A stretch of 23,883 bases of DNA from a virus. The DNA is taken from IMG/VR virus record IMGVR_UViG_3300025853_000653, positions 1-23,883 of that record; one strand, 5' to 3'. A model generated the notes under the pieces. It saw only the letters and a list, made by a program, of their open reading frames with translations. It did not search any database and was not told the DNA's origin. A program made the translations under genes and the position numbers. Of the stretch, positions 6,047 to 15,069 are shown piece by piece; the first letter of the stretch is position 1, and the number at the start of each line of letters is the position of its first letter.

Positions 6047-7171
6047 ATGGCTTTTCAATCTTCTGTGAACCCCGCACAACTTACTGTACCGGGTTCTAAT
6101 AATTTCGGCGCGGATCGCCGTGCCCTTTACCTGAAACTGTTTTCGGGTGAGATGTTCAAAGGTTTCCAGCATAACACTATTGCTCGTGACCTGATCATGA
6201 AGCGTACCCTGAAGAACGGCAAGTCTCTGCAGTTCATCTTCACGGGTCGTACTAAGTCTGAGTTCCATACTCCTGGTAACAGCATCCTGGGTGATACCAA
6301 TGGTGCACCCCCGGTGGCTGAGAAGACTATCACCTGTGATGATCTTCTGATTAGCTCTGCCTTTGTGTATGAACTGGATGAGGTGCTTGCTCATTACGAT
6401 CTTCGTAGTGAGATCTCTCGTAAGATTGGTTATGCTCTTGCTGAGAAGTATGACCGTCTTGCTTTCCGTGCTATCACTCGTGGTGCACGTAAGGCTAGCC
6501 CCATCACCGCTACTAACTATGTAGAGCCCGGTGGTACTCAGATTCGTGTGGGTTCTACCGCTAACGATTCTGATGCTTATGTGGCTGCCAACCTGGTGTC
6601 TGCATTCTATGATGCAGCTGCTGCTCTGGATGAAAAGGGTGTGTCTAGCGATGGTCGTGTGGCTGTGCTGAACCCCCGTCAGTACTATGAGCTGATCCAA
6701 GCTGTTGGTACTAATGGTCTGGTAAACCGTGACGTTCAAGGTACTGCTCTGCAGTCCGGTCAGGGTATCATCGAGATCGCTGGTATCAAGATCTACAAGT
6801 CCATGAACATTCCGTTCCTGGGTAAGTATGGTACTGCTTATGGTGGTACCACTGGTGTGACTTCCCCCACCAATACTGGTGACTTCGTTGGTGAAGCTCT
6901 GGAGAATGCATCTGATGCTTCTACTGGTATCAACAACGATTATGGTACCGCTGCTGAAGTGGGTACCAAGTCCTGCGGTCTTATCTTCCAGAAGGAAGCT
7001 GCAGGTATGGTGGAAGCCATTGGTCCTCAGGTGCAAGTTACCAACGGTGATGTGTCTGTCATCTACCAAGGTGATGTGATGCTGGGTCGTCTTGCTTGCG
7101 GTTGCGATTACCTGAACCCTGCTGCAGCTGTTGAGCTGTACGTGGGTGGTACTGCTCCTTCTGCATTCTGA
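6047..7171 (+). CDS. 10: Major capsid protein, T7 gp10 family
   Basis: 374 residues compared with about 345 for T7 gp10A. The N-terminal part has ADRRALYLKLFSGEMFKGFQ and the GKSLQFIFTGRTKSEFHTPG loop, followed by EKTITCDDLLISSAFVYELDE and SEISRKIGYALAEKYDRLAFRAI. These are the typical N-arm, E-loop and spine helix of the HK97 fold in T7-like capsids. It builds the icosahedral head. It stands alone between a structured leader and a strong terminator, which suggests a very abundant separate transcript. Codon choice differs from the flanking genes: CTG is the main Leu codon and C/G third positions are frequent, as expected for a very highly expressed gene. No Shine-Dalgarno is seen directly before ATG 6047. 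No sign of a gp10B-type frameshift was noted. Confidence 0.95.
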   Translation: MAFQSSVNPAQLTVPGSNNFGADRRALYLKLFSGEMFKGFQHNTIARDLIMKRTLKNGKSLQFIFTGRTKSEFHTPGNSILGDTNGAPPVAEKTITCDDLLISSAFVYELDEVLAHYDLRSEISRKIGYALAEKYDRLAFRAITRGARKASPITATNYVEPGGTQIRVGSTANDSDAYVAANLVSAFYDAAAALDEKGVSSDGRVAVLNPRQYYELIQAVGTNGLVNRDVQGTALQSGQGIIEIAGIKIYKSMNIPFLGKYGTAYGGTTGVTSPTNTGDFVGEALENASDASTGINNDYGTAAEVGTKSCGLIFQKEAAGMVEAIGPQVQVTNGDVSVIYQGDVMLGRLACGCDYLNPAAAVELYVGGTAPSAF

Positions 7172-7188
7172 TCTATCATTGAATTATG

Positions 7189-7215
7189 GGAGTCTCTTCG
7201 GAGGCTCCTTTTTTT
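7189..7215 (+). terminator. Intrinsic terminator after the capsid gene (T-phi equivalent)
   Basis: GGAGTCTC (7189-7196), loop TTCG, GAGGCTCC (7201-7208): an 8-bp stem with one G-U pair closed by a UUCG tetraloop, followed directly by seven T (7209-7215). It sits between genes 10 and 11, exactly where T7 has its partial terminator T-phi, and would set capsid expression above that of the tail genes. Confidence 0.95.
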
Positions 7216-7241
7216 AATCTTAATATAACACTATTGTTATC

Positions 7242-8126
7242 ATGCCATTTCCTACCACTGGCTCCAACACTGAGCTACAAGCTGTTAATCAGATCCTGGC
7301 GTCAGTTGGTCAGGCTCCTGTTACAACGTTGACAACTGAAGAGACTCTTGTAATTAATGAAGTAAGTCGGTTCACTGGTTCTATTTCTGGTACAACACTT
7401 ACGACAACTACTGCTAACATTCCAGTTGGTACCTATATCGGTGGTACTGGTGTAACAAGTGGTACGTCTATTGCTACAGCTGGTGTAGAAGCTGTACCTG
7501 CTACAGATCCTGTAACGTATGAATACACTGTGAACATTTCACAGACTGTTTCAGAACGTACCTTGACTCAATCTAATGTTACAAGTAGAGTTGAAACTCC
7601 AACCAACCCGGACGTTGCGATTGTACTCAACACCCTCCGAGAAGTGTCACGTGAGGTACAGTCAGAAGGCTGGACATTTAATAAAGAATATGATTACCCA
7701 ATCACACCTGATTCTAACAATGAAGTGTTAATCCCTAACAATGCACTTCAGATGGATTTAAATCAAAACTACCCAGTTAATATGAATCGTGATGCTGTCA
7801 ATCGTGGAGGTAAACTTTATGATCGTACAGCACATTCATATACTTGGGATGATGAAACCATCTATGTAGATATTACTTGGTACTTTGATTGGGAGAATAT
7901 TCCAGCTCCTGTACAAGCATTCATCGTAGCACGTGCTGCTTCCATTGTATCTAGTCGTATTATTGGTGACGGTAGTCAGTACCAAATGCTTCAACAGAAG
8001 GAAGCGTTTGCCCGATCAATGGCGCTTGAATATGAGTGTAACCAAGGAGATTATACTTACTTTGGTAGTCCCCAAGGTCAAAACTATTATCAAAGTTATC
8101 AACCTTATCATACATTGTATCGCTGA
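7242..8126 (+). CDS. 11: Tail tubular protein A (gp11), with an inserted beta-rich domain
   Basis: At 294 residues it is about 100 longer than T7 gp11 (196). The N-terminus (NTELQAVNQILASVGQAPVTTL) and the later LREVSREVQSEGWTFNKEYDYPI, VNRGGKLYDRT and FARSMALEYECNQGDYTYF segments match the family. The extra length is one block, residues about 36-118, rich in Thr, Gly and Ser (GTYIGGTGVTSGTSIATAG) with the look of a small beta-sandwich. It sits in the place of a short loop of the T7 protein. gp11 forms the 12-mer adaptor between portal and nozzle. The insert probably points outwards, where it could decorate the neck or contact fibres. Translation starts after the terminator; the stop overlaps gene 12 (TGATG). 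Confidence 0.92.
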   Translation: MPFPTTGSNTELQAVNQILASVGQAPVTTLTTEETLVINEVSRFTGSISGTTLTTTTANIPVGTYIGGTGVTSGTSIATAGVEAVPATDPVTYEYTVNISQTVSERTLTQSNVTSRVETPTNPDVAIVLNTLREVSREVQSEGWTFNKEYDYPITPDSNNEVLIPNNALQMDLNQNYPVNMNRDAVNRGGKLYDRTAHSYTWDDETIYVDITWYFDWENIPAPVQAFIVARAASIVSSRIIGDGSQYQMLQQKEAFARSMALEYECNQGDYTYFGSPQGQNYYQSYQPYHTLYR

Positions 8127-10666
8127 TGCCTGCTGTAACCCAACTAACACCGAACTTTCTTGGTGGTGTCTCTCAACAAAATGATGACAAAAAATTAAAC
8201 GGTCAGCTTACTGAGTGCATTAATGGGTATCCTGACCCTACCTTTGGTCTTTTAAAAAGGAGTGGTCTTAGGTTTACTAATGTATTAAAGAAACCTGATG
8301 GATCTTTTTTCAGTAAAACTGAACTTGAAAATGCAGCTTGGTTTTTTATTGAACGTGATATATCTGGTTCATACATTGGTGCTATCAAAGATGATAACAT
8401 TTATGTATGGGTAGCAGCTAGTGGTGAGTGGTGTACTGTTATCAATAATGGTACCAGTTATCTTACTGGCACAAGCCAAGCTGATTATCATTTCCGTAGT
8501 GTGCAGGATACAACTGTTGTTACCAATAGGTCAGTAGTAACTGCTATGCAGCCTGCTGGTACCTACACTGAGAATACAGTAGCCACTGTCGTCTTAAGTG
8601 TGTTGACAGCTGACTTTAATTATTCCATCACTATTCAAGGTATTGAGTTCTCTGTAACACCACAAAGTACGACGACCTTTGATGACATGTTGATATTTGA
8701 TTCAGGGAGTATCAACACTAATCATAACCTAATTGACGCCCTTAGGGCTGGACTTTTAGCACAACAATCTGCTAGTAACCCTGACTTTGATGGTATATGG
8801 TACCTTGAAAGTTATACTAATAGTATCGTAATTAAACGTACCACAGGTGCTAATGCTGTTATCTTAGATAACTCTACACCTACTGGTACTCCAATCCCAT
8901 TTACTATCACAGCTAAAGGTGGTGTATCTAATGACTCCCTCTATGCCTTCCAAGATTCGGTTGAAGATGTAACACGTCTTCCTACTGAATCCTTTCAAGG
9001 TCATCGGGTTAAGGTACTGAATAGTACTGTAGCAGAAGATGACTTCCACCTTAAGTTTGAAGCATACGATAATGATAGGGGTCGTGGTGTGTGGGAAGAA
9101 GGTAGGGCACGTGATGCTTCACCTGGTCTAGACTCTACGACAATGCCTTATCAGCTCCTTCGTACAGGTATTACATCGTTTGAATTCAAACCAATTAATT
9201 GGACAGAACGTCTTACTGGTGATGAAGTAACCAGTATAGTTCCTGCTTTTGTTGGTTATACTATTAACTCTACATTCTTTTATAGCAATAGGTTTGGCAT
9301 CCTTTCAGAAGATAACATCATCATGAGTCGGGCTAATGACCCGTTTAACTTCTTTGTTAAATCAGCTCTTACACAAGTAGATTCAGATCCTATTGATTTG
9401 AATGTTGCTAGTATTAGACCTGCTACTTTGTATGATGTTCTACCTTCTCCTCAAGGTTTGCTTGTCTTTAGTGACCGTCAACAGTTCCAAGTTTTTACAA
9501 CAGATGGTAGTGTACTGACTCCATCTTCAGCTATTGTTAGGGCTATCTCTAACTATGAAATGGATGCTACTATCCCACCAGCTGATGTAGGTACAACTGC
9601 TGCTTTTGTTAGCCAGGTGTCTGGTTACAGTAAACTATTTACCCTACAACTACGTGATGTTGAGCAACCTCCTATTGTTGTAGATATCAGTAAAGCAGTT
9701 CTGGAGTGGATTCCATCTACTGTTAATGACTTAGCAGTTAGCCCACAGAACTCTGTGATCATGTTGGTTGATCGTGGTAGCTCTTATCTTTACCTGTTTA
9801 GGTATTATAACAATGGTGAGAAAGATATCTTCCAAGCATGGACTAAATGGGAACTACCTGGTACTATCCAAACAGCTAAGATTATCAATGACTCTATTGT
9901 TGTCGTAGCACAGCATGAAGATGAATACACTATTGGTTCTATCACCCTTGATGAGATCCCCTCAGGAGAGGTCACCTCTAATACATCTGATGTGATTGGA
10001 AACCCTTGTTTAGATATGTTTACACGTCCTGTCTCACCAGCAGCTGGTGTAGATGCGGTGGTGTATGATGCGGCAAATGATGTCACCAAGGTCTACGTTC
10101 CATATACACCATTTCAACAACGAGAGGCAGCAATGCTTCTCACTAAACCACAAGCTGATCTAAATGATGCAGAAGCTCTTCTAGATGCTGATGCTGGTTA
10201 TTGGTCTGCTGCTACTGAACGTACAGAAGTTGGTACAGGTTATAGATACTTTGAAGTAAAGGGTAACTTCCTACCTTATGCTGACGGTATCGTTGTAGGT
10301 TATAACTATAACTTTGATGTAACACTACCTAAGTTCTACTTTAGACGTGATCAAACCACGACTGATTTTACTGCTACGTTAACGATTTCAAGAGTTAAGT
10401 TCTCTGTAGGTAGAACAGGTGCTATCCGCTTCCAAGTAAAACCAACAGGATCTAGTGAATGGCGTGATATACAACACGTAGCAGATGCTGACTATTATTC
10501 ATCGGATAGTAATCCAGTCAAACCTGAACGTGTCTTTACCATCCCTGTCCACCAACGTAATACTAATTTTGAATTAAAAGTGACAAGTAATTTTCCATAT
10601 CCTGTATCGTTGGTATCAATGATGTGGGAAGGTAACTATTCACCACGTCTTTATAGGAGGGTTTGA
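8126..10666 (+). CDS. 12: Tail tubular protein B (gp12), nozzle
   Basis: 846 residues, slightly longer than T7 gp12 (794). The opening TPNFLGGVSQQNDDKKLNGQ, then INGYPDPTFGLLKRSGLRF, is the family hallmark (GGxSQQ... N...GL.KR). Later segments (FQGHRVKVLNS, GRGVWEEGRARDASPGLDSTTMPYQL, FFYSNRFGILSEDNIIMSRANDPFNFF, LLVFSDRQQFQVF) are the conserved propeller and knob parts. Six copies form the tail nozzle below gp11, through which DNA leaves. No frameshift or truncation is seen. It is joined to gene 11 by overlapping stop/start, and its 3' end carries the ribosome binding site for gene 14. Confidence 0.95.
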   Translation: MPAVTQLTPNFLGGVSQQNDDKKLNGQLTECINGYPDPTFGLLKRSGLRFTNVLKKPDGSFFSKTELENAAWFFIERDISGSYIGAIKDDNIYVWVAASGEWCTVINNGTSYLTGTSQADYHFRSVQDTTVVTNRSVVTAMQPAGTYTENTVATVVLSVLTADFNYSITIQGIEFSVTPQSTTTFDDMLIFDSGSINTNHNLIDALRAGLLAQQSASNPDFDGIWYLESYTNSIVIKRTTGANAVILDNSTPTGTPIPFTITAKGGVSNDSLYAFQDSVEDVTRLPTESFQGHRVKVLNSTVAEDDFHLKFEAYDNDRGRGVWEEGRARDASPGLDSTTMPYQLLRTGITSFEFKPINWTERLTGDEVTSIVPAFVGYTINSTFFYSNRFGILSEDNIIMSRANDPFNFFVKSALTQVDSDPIDLNVASIRPATLYDVLPSPQGLLVFSDRQQFQVFTTDGSVLTPSSAIVRAISNYEMDATIPPADVGTTAAFVSQVSGYSKLFTLQLRDVEQPPIVVDISKAVLEWIPSTVNDLAVSPQNSVIMLVDRGSSYLYLFRYYNNGEKDIFQAWTKWELPGTIQTAKIINDSIVVVAQHEDEYTIGSITLDEIPSGEVTSNTSDVIGNPCLDMFTRPVSPAAGVDAVVYDAANDVTKVYVPYTPFQQREAAMLLTKPQADLNDAEALLDADAGYWSAATERTEVGTGYRYFEVKGNFLPYADGIVVGYNYNFDVTLPKFYFRRDQTTTDFTATLTISRVKFSVGRTGAIRFQVKPTGSSEWRDIQHVADADYYSSDSNPVKPERVFTIPVHQRNTNFELKVTSNFPYPVSLVSMMWEGNYSPRLYRRV
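10655..10660 (+). promoter_or_regulatory. Shine-Dalgarno AGGAGG fixing the start of gene 14 at 10669
   Basis: A perfect AGGAGG lies 8 bases before ATG 10669, inside the end of gene 12 (stop 10664-10666). It selects this ATG over the TTG at 10663. Confidence 0.85.
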
Positions 10667-10668
10667 AG

Positions 10669-11097
10669 ATGGCAATAGATCCTATCACTGGTGCAGTAAT
10701 TTCTGGTGTACTCAGTATCGGACAAGGTCTCTTCGGTGCAAGTCAAGCTCAAAAAGAGAATGATGCCGCTAAAAGAGCTGCTGAGAAAGCCCAAGCTTTA
10801 GCTAAAGAGAACACTAAAATCTCTAATAAATACAACAAAGAATTATTTAAAGCGGAGAGAGAAGATTACTATGCTCAAAGGGATTACCAGTACCAAATTG
10901 CTGTACAAAACTGGGAATATGGTAAGCAAATCCAAGATTTCGAGTATCAGCAGGCAATGCGTCAATACGCTAAGTCTGTCGGAATCTATGAGCAACAGTT
11001 AAACTTTAACGATCTTGCTGCTGATATATCGTATGCCAACGAAAGTGCTGCTCTTGCTGGACTCTTCACCCAACAAGCAACAAGCTTTTGCACGTGA
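10669..11097 (+). CDS. 14: Internal core protein gp14-like, N-terminal part (ends early by frameshift)
   Basis: Starts MAIDPITGAVISGVLSIGQG after a perfect Shine-Dalgarno. A short glycine-rich hydrophobic helix (residues 3-20) is followed by a long Lys/Glu/Gln coiled coil to about residue 120. The frame then runs out at TGA 11095-11097 with an aberrant end (ATSFCT). The true continuation (FAREDQIMGLQKALTEV) is in the next frame. The cause is a 7-base tandem duplication at 11072-11085; deleting one copy gives a continuous 414-residue protein. Position after gene 12 and before the two giant core genes identifies it as the gp14 equivalent: the internal head protein that is ejected and helps form a channel in the outer membrane in T7. 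It is longer than T7 gp14 (196). Confidence 0.85.
   Translation: MAIDPITGAVISGVLSIGQGLFGASQAQKENDAAKRAAEKAQALAKENTKISNKYNKELFKAEREDYYAQRDYQYQIAVQNWEYGKQIQDFEYQQAMRQYAKSVGIYEQQLNFNDLAADISYANESAALAGLFTQQATSFCT
11072..11085 (+). repeat. Tandem duplication AACAAGC x2 causing a frameshift in gene 14
   Basis: AACAAGC at 11072-11078 is repeated at 11079-11085. With one copy removed the reading becomes GLFTQQAFARED and joins the two halves of gene 14 without a stop. The region also holds TTTT (11086-11089) directly after, a conceivable +1 slip site, but the duplication explains the shift fully. Confidence 0.9.
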
Positions 11098-11107
11098 AGA
11101 TCAAATC

Positions 11108-11920
11108 ATGGGTCTTCAAAAGGCGTTGACTGAGGTTGCATTAAACCGTAGGACAACTGACCTTGAGATGCAAAGTGTCATCAATAAAGGTATTATTGGC
11201 AGCACAGCTATTCAAGAGAACCTTAAGGAGTTTACTCAACAAACTGACTTTAAGAAGCAAAGTGCTTTAGTTGAAACCCTACAAGAACAAGGTAAGAACG
11301 AACTACGTCAAGCTGGTGGTTCAGCACGTAAAGGTGCTCAAGCTACTATGGCTGGATTCTACCGTGGTATGTCTGAACTCTCTTCTGCTTTGTCTGGTAA
11401 GCAACGTCAGGCAGCATTGCAACTAGCTGAACTTGGTCTTGAAACTTCTATCCTTGAGAAGAAACTTGAGGTCCAAATGGAAAGCCTTGATAACACTGCA
11501 ATGAGTGCTATCGCTGATGCTCAGTTTAACATGCGTGTCTTGGATGCTGATATTGCTAGTGCTGTTGCTCAATCTGAACGTAATATGCAACAGATTAGTC
11601 TTCAGAAGTATGGTGCTGATTTGAATGCAGCAGCTAACTTAATGATCAAACCTGAAGCACTACCTTATGCACCTGCCCCAACATTGGCACCTGAACGTAT
11701 CTTTGTGAAACCTCCAAGGTATAAAGCTGGGGCTGTTGCACAACCTGCCCAACAAAGTGTATGGGGACCGTTGGTTAGTGGTGTTGCTAGTGGTATTAGT
11801 TCTGGTATTTCTGCTTACACAGATCTTTACAAGACTCAAGGTCAGAATACTTTAGGAAATATCCTAAACAAACCGTTTGACACAAGTTCAATTACTGCAA
11901 CTTCATTCCCTCCAAGGTAA
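11108..11920 (+). CDS. 14: Internal core protein gp14-like, C-terminal part (after the frameshift)
   Basis: This is the second half of the interrupted gene. The frame is open from before 11015, but bases before about 11079 in this frame are out of register with the real gene. If translated on its own it could start at ATG 11108 (MGLQKALTEVALNRRTTD) with only a weak GAAG upstream. Residues are Ala/Gln/Glu/Leu-rich long helices (KKQSALVETLQEQGKNELRQ, SALSGKQRQAALQLAELGLE). A Pro-rich stretch (ALPYAPAPTLAPERIFVKPP) and a glycine-rich helix VSGVASGISSGISAYTDLYK follow near the C-terminus. The glycine-rich helices at both ends of the restored protein fit a membrane-active ejection protein. Gene 15 begins 6 bases after the stop. 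Confidence 0.85.
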   Translation: MGLQKALTEVALNRRTTDLEMQSVINKGIIGSTAIQENLKEFTQQTDFKKQSALVETLQEQGKNELRQAGGSARKGAQATMAGFYRGMSELSSALSGKQRQAALQLAELGLETSILEKKLEVQMESLDNTAMSAIADAQFNMRVLDADIASAVAQSERNMQQISLQKYGADLNAAANLMIKPEALPYAPAPTLAPERIFVKPPRYKAGAVAQPAQQSVWGPLVSGVASGISSGISAYTDLYKTQGQNTLGNILNKPFDTSSITATSFPPR

Positions 11921-11926
11921 ACCGTA

Positions 11927-14900
11927 ATGGCACGACTAACACATAACCCGACAAGACCTGACTCAACCTTCCGTCCTCTTGAAATCAGTACAGCTGAGAT
12001 TACTCGGATGCGAGAAGAGACAGCTCGTATTGTCGATAACATGGAGAGGAATCGACGTGCTGAGCTTGAGCAAGGTATGGCTAATCTCCAAGCTATGCGG
12101 GAGAATGCTGAATATCAGCAACGTCAGCAGCAACGTAACTTTGAGATTGAACAACAAAATCTAAAAGCTGAGCAGCTTGAAAAACAACTTGAAGCTCAAA
12201 CAGCTCAAAATCAAGCTAAAATTAATCGAGAAGCTGCACAACAAATCTTTGGTAGTCTTTCTGGTCTAAGTCAAACAGCAGCCCAAGCTACCGCAGAAAT
12301 TAAGGTAGAAAATGAGAAGCGTGATTTCTACGCGTCTTATATCTCTGCTGCTGTAAACCCTGACTATGTAAAAGAGACTTGGTACAAAGATAATGAAATC
12401 AAACTACTACAAAGTGGTGAGATTTATAGCAGCACTATAGCACAACAAGAAGCATTAGGCGCTGACCCTTTGTCTAGTGCTAAAGCAAGAATTAGCAACC
12501 CTGCTCTTACACACTTCTCTAATAAAGGTAATGCTACCTTTATCCTCAGTAATCAATACTCTTTAGCACTTGAAGCGGTATTGAATTCAGGAATTACTGT
12601 CCCTTATAAAGGGCAGACAGTAGATATCTCTCAAGCGAGACGCAACCCAGAACTTATGGGTATTGCCGGTACGTTTGCGTTGAGGACACTTCTTCAAAAA
12701 GCTAACTTGGTTGGTCTTGATGATCAATTCTTGATGCCTGGTTTGAAGGAAGCTAATCAATACCTTCTTTCACAACAAGCACAAGCTTCTAAGTTGCAGC
12801 GGGAGGATATCAACTTACAAAATGAAGAGCTAATTCTCAATACAATTCGTAACAACGTTGATGGTTTAGCTACTTATGGTCCTACGGGTTTCCGTCAGTT
12901 AGCATCCCTACCTCACCTTGGTTATGCTGGAGCACTTGATAAGTTTGAAAGCTTTGCTATTGAACGTGATCAGGATGGAAACTTTAGGTACTCCATGGAG
13001 GAGCTTAAGGGTCTAGATGTTCGCGGTAATGGACGTACCTTTGCAGAAGAATGGCCAAATCGTTGGACATCTATGCAAGAGGCTAGGGTTAAGTCCCAGA
13101 TTGAATACGATCGACGTGAACTTACTATTGATGATATCACGTTCACTAAAGATTCTGATCGTATCCTTGGTGGTCTTACAGAAGATCCAACTGAAGCTAA
13201 TGCTAATGCAGCGGTTGATTACTTCCGTAAAACTTATGGTAAAGTACCTCCTGAAATCCTTAAATTTCAAGCTTCTTATACTACTGAAGCAATCCAAAAG
13301 ATTGAAGCTATTAAGAAACTAGAGGCTATTCCTGATGGTCTCATTACTCAAGAGGCTGTAGCTGCTGCTGCTGCCTTGGATCCTACTGCTGCACGTGCTT
13401 TGCAACAACGCTATCAAGCACAGGAAGCACGATATAACTCTGGTATTTATAAGGAGACTGCCGAAGCGTTTAAATCTACTGCTAATGGTGTTACCTCCTT
13501 TGGTACGAACAAACCAAACACACCTTCTAGTGTCTTCCTTCAAGAACGGATGCGAGCTGAATATCGTAAACGTGTAGACCAAGCTGTAGCAGGTGGTATG
13601 AACTTTAACCAAGCTGCTACTACTATTGGTCAAGCTTTGGATGCAGAAGTTAAAGCAGGTGCTCGTGACCCTAACAGTCAGTGGTTCCGTAAGGCTGATT
13701 CCCCAGGTGGTTCTGCACAGTTCCCTAATCTTAATAAAGGTAGTCTGACTGCTCTTGAACGTGCTAACCGTAGGTTCACTGAACTTAAGAATAACATTAC
13801 TACCAACGGTCTTCAGCAAACAATTGATACAAAGAATACAATCATTACCGCTGAAGAAGCGCCTATCATTGCAAAGAACTATGGTAAACCTGGGTTCACT
13901 ATCCCTCAAGATGTCCTAGCTGTTTCTGGTATGTCTAATGGTTTGGATCCAATGGTGATCATTAACCGTCAATTCCAAGCACTTGGTCTTCCTCCCCTTC
14001 AACCACCCCCATCTCTACAGACTACTGGTCAAACAGTAAGCCCTGCTTTCCAACGTCTTCTTTATAAAACACCTAGTCCTGAACGTTCTACACGTGGTCT
14101 TGGTTCAACTAATATGTTTAACCCAACAGTTGTTCCTAATGGACTTGGTGTTATGTATCAACAAGCTGGTGAAGCAACTGGTGTAAATCCTGCATTTATT
14201 GCAGCATTGGGTGAAATTGAAAGCACACACAACACTAATAGTGTTAGCTATAATGGTTCTTCCTTTGGTGTGATGCAAATCAATAAAGCTGCTCATCCCA
14301 ACTTCTTTGCACAGAATGATTGGAAGAACCCCCAAGCTAACATTAACTACGGTGCTCAGTATTACAAGCAAATGCTTGATAGGTACGGTGATCCAGTAGC
14401 TGCTGCTATGGCATATAATGCTGGTCCTGGTAACTATGATGCTTATGTACGTGGTGAGATGCCTGATGGTCGTAAGAAGACTGAGATGGTTAACCACGGT
14501 AAGAAGTTCACTAAGGCTTTGTATAAGTACGGTGGTGCTAGTTCTGGAGTACTTAACAACCCCGCACTGATGCGTGATGGCTCTCAACTGCAATCTTCAC
14601 GAATGATGATGATTCCTGAACGTGCTCTTCGTACATTCTCTCCTCAAGTATCTTCCATTACTTTTGATACCGGACAGCCTGGTATTGACGTTTTCTTTGA
14701 AGATAAAAAATTTCCAGCTGTATTGCCTGGTGTCGTAAAAGATATCAGCTTCCAAGGTGGGCAAGGAAAAGGTTATGGTAACTATGTTGTTATCGAATCT
14801 ATTGATCCAGAAACTAATGAAAAAGTTGATATTCTCTATTCTCACTTAGCTTCTAAACCTAACCTTAACCCTGGTCAAACAGTAAGGCTTGGTCAAATCA

Positions 14901-15058
14901 TCGGACAACAAGGTGGTACTGGTAGGGTTGTGAGTGCAGATGGAACTATCGCTTCTATCGACTTTCTACGTCCTGCTCCACAAGGAAGTAAAGATATGAC
15001 GCCTTATAGGAATTACGACTCTCTTCGTCGTCGAATCGCTAGTCAACTACGATCTTAA
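11927..15058 (+). CDS. 15: Internal core protein gp15-like with lytic transglycosylase and degenerate M23 domains
   Basis: 1043 residues (T7 gp15 is 747). Residues about 25-125 form a Gln/Glu-rich coiled coil, followed by a long helical core. Residues about 745-870 are a soluble-lytic-transglycosylase domain: NPAFIAALGEIESTHN with catalytic Glu765, then SSFGVMQINKAAH and AMAYNAGPGNYDAYVRG. Residues about 915-1030 resemble an M23 peptidase (YGNYVVIES, LYSHLASKPNLNPGQTVRLG, GQIIGQQGGTG), but its zinc ligands are gone. The HRGID motif reads QPGID (Gln917, Asp921), and the HLH motif reads SID (1010-1012). The transglycosylase should open the peptidoglycan during DNA ejection; the M23-like part is probably a binding or structural module. 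In T7 the transglycosylase is in gp16 instead. Confidence 0.9.
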   Translation: MARLTHNPTRPDSTFRPLEISTAEITRMREETARIVDNMERNRRAELEQGMANLQAMRENAEYQQRQQQRNFEIEQQNLKAEQLEKQLEAQTAQNQAKINREAAQQIFGSLSGLSQTAAQATAEIKVENEKRDFYASYISAAVNPDYVKETWYKDNEIKLLQSGEIYSSTIAQQEALGADPLSSAKARISNPALTHFSNKGNATFILSNQYSLALEAVLNSGITVPYKGQTVDISQARRNPELMGIAGTFALRTLLQKANLVGLDDQFLMPGLKEANQYLLSQQAQASKLQREDINLQNEELILNTIRNNVDGLATYGPTGFRQLASLPHLGYAGALDKFESFAIERDQDGNFRYSMEELKGLDVRGNGRTFAEEWPNRWTSMQEARVKSQIEYDRRELTIDDITFTKDSDRILGGLTEDPTEANANAAVDYFRKTYGKVPPEILKFQASYTTEAIQKIEAIKKLEAIPDGLITQEAVAAAAALDPTAARALQQRYQAQEARYNSGIYKETAEAFKSTANGVTSFGTNKPNTPSSVFLQERMRAEYRKRVDQAVAGGMNFNQAATTIGQALDAEVKAGARDPNSQWFRKADSPGGSAQFPNLNKGSLTALERANRRFTELKNNITTNGLQQTIDTKNTIITAEEAPIIAKNYGKPGFTIPQDVLAVSGMSNGLDPMVIINRQFQALGLPPLQPPPSLQTTGQTVSPAFQRLLYKTPSPERSTRGLGSTNMFNPTVVPNGLGVMYQQAGEATGVNPAFIAALGEIESTHNTNSVSYNGSSFGVMQINKAAHPNFFAQNDWKNPQANINYGAQYYKQMLDRYGDPVAAAMAYNAGPGNYDAYVRGEMPDGRKKTEMVNHGKKFTKALYKYGGASSGVLNNPALMRDGSQLQSSRMMMIPERALRTFSPQVSSITFDTGQPGIDVFFEDKKFPAVLPGVVKDISFQGGQGKGYGNYVVIESIDPETNEKVDILYSHLASKPNLNPGQTVRLGQIIGQQGGTGRVVSADGTIASIDFLRPAPQGSKDMTPYRNYDSLRRRIASQLRS

Positions 15059-15069
15059 TTAATTAAACT

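Noticed and set aside
6041-7069. A 342-codon open frame on the minus strand opposite the capsid gene
   Set aside because: It is the complement of a recognised gp10, has a low-complexity Ser/Thr/Ile/His composition and no independent ribosome binding site; a codon-bias shadow.
11086-11097. Programmed +1 frameshift at TTTT in gene 14
   Set aside because: A slip on TTT-T would join the frames, but the exact 7-base duplication immediately upstream accounts for the shift without any special mechanism; kept only as a lesser alternative.
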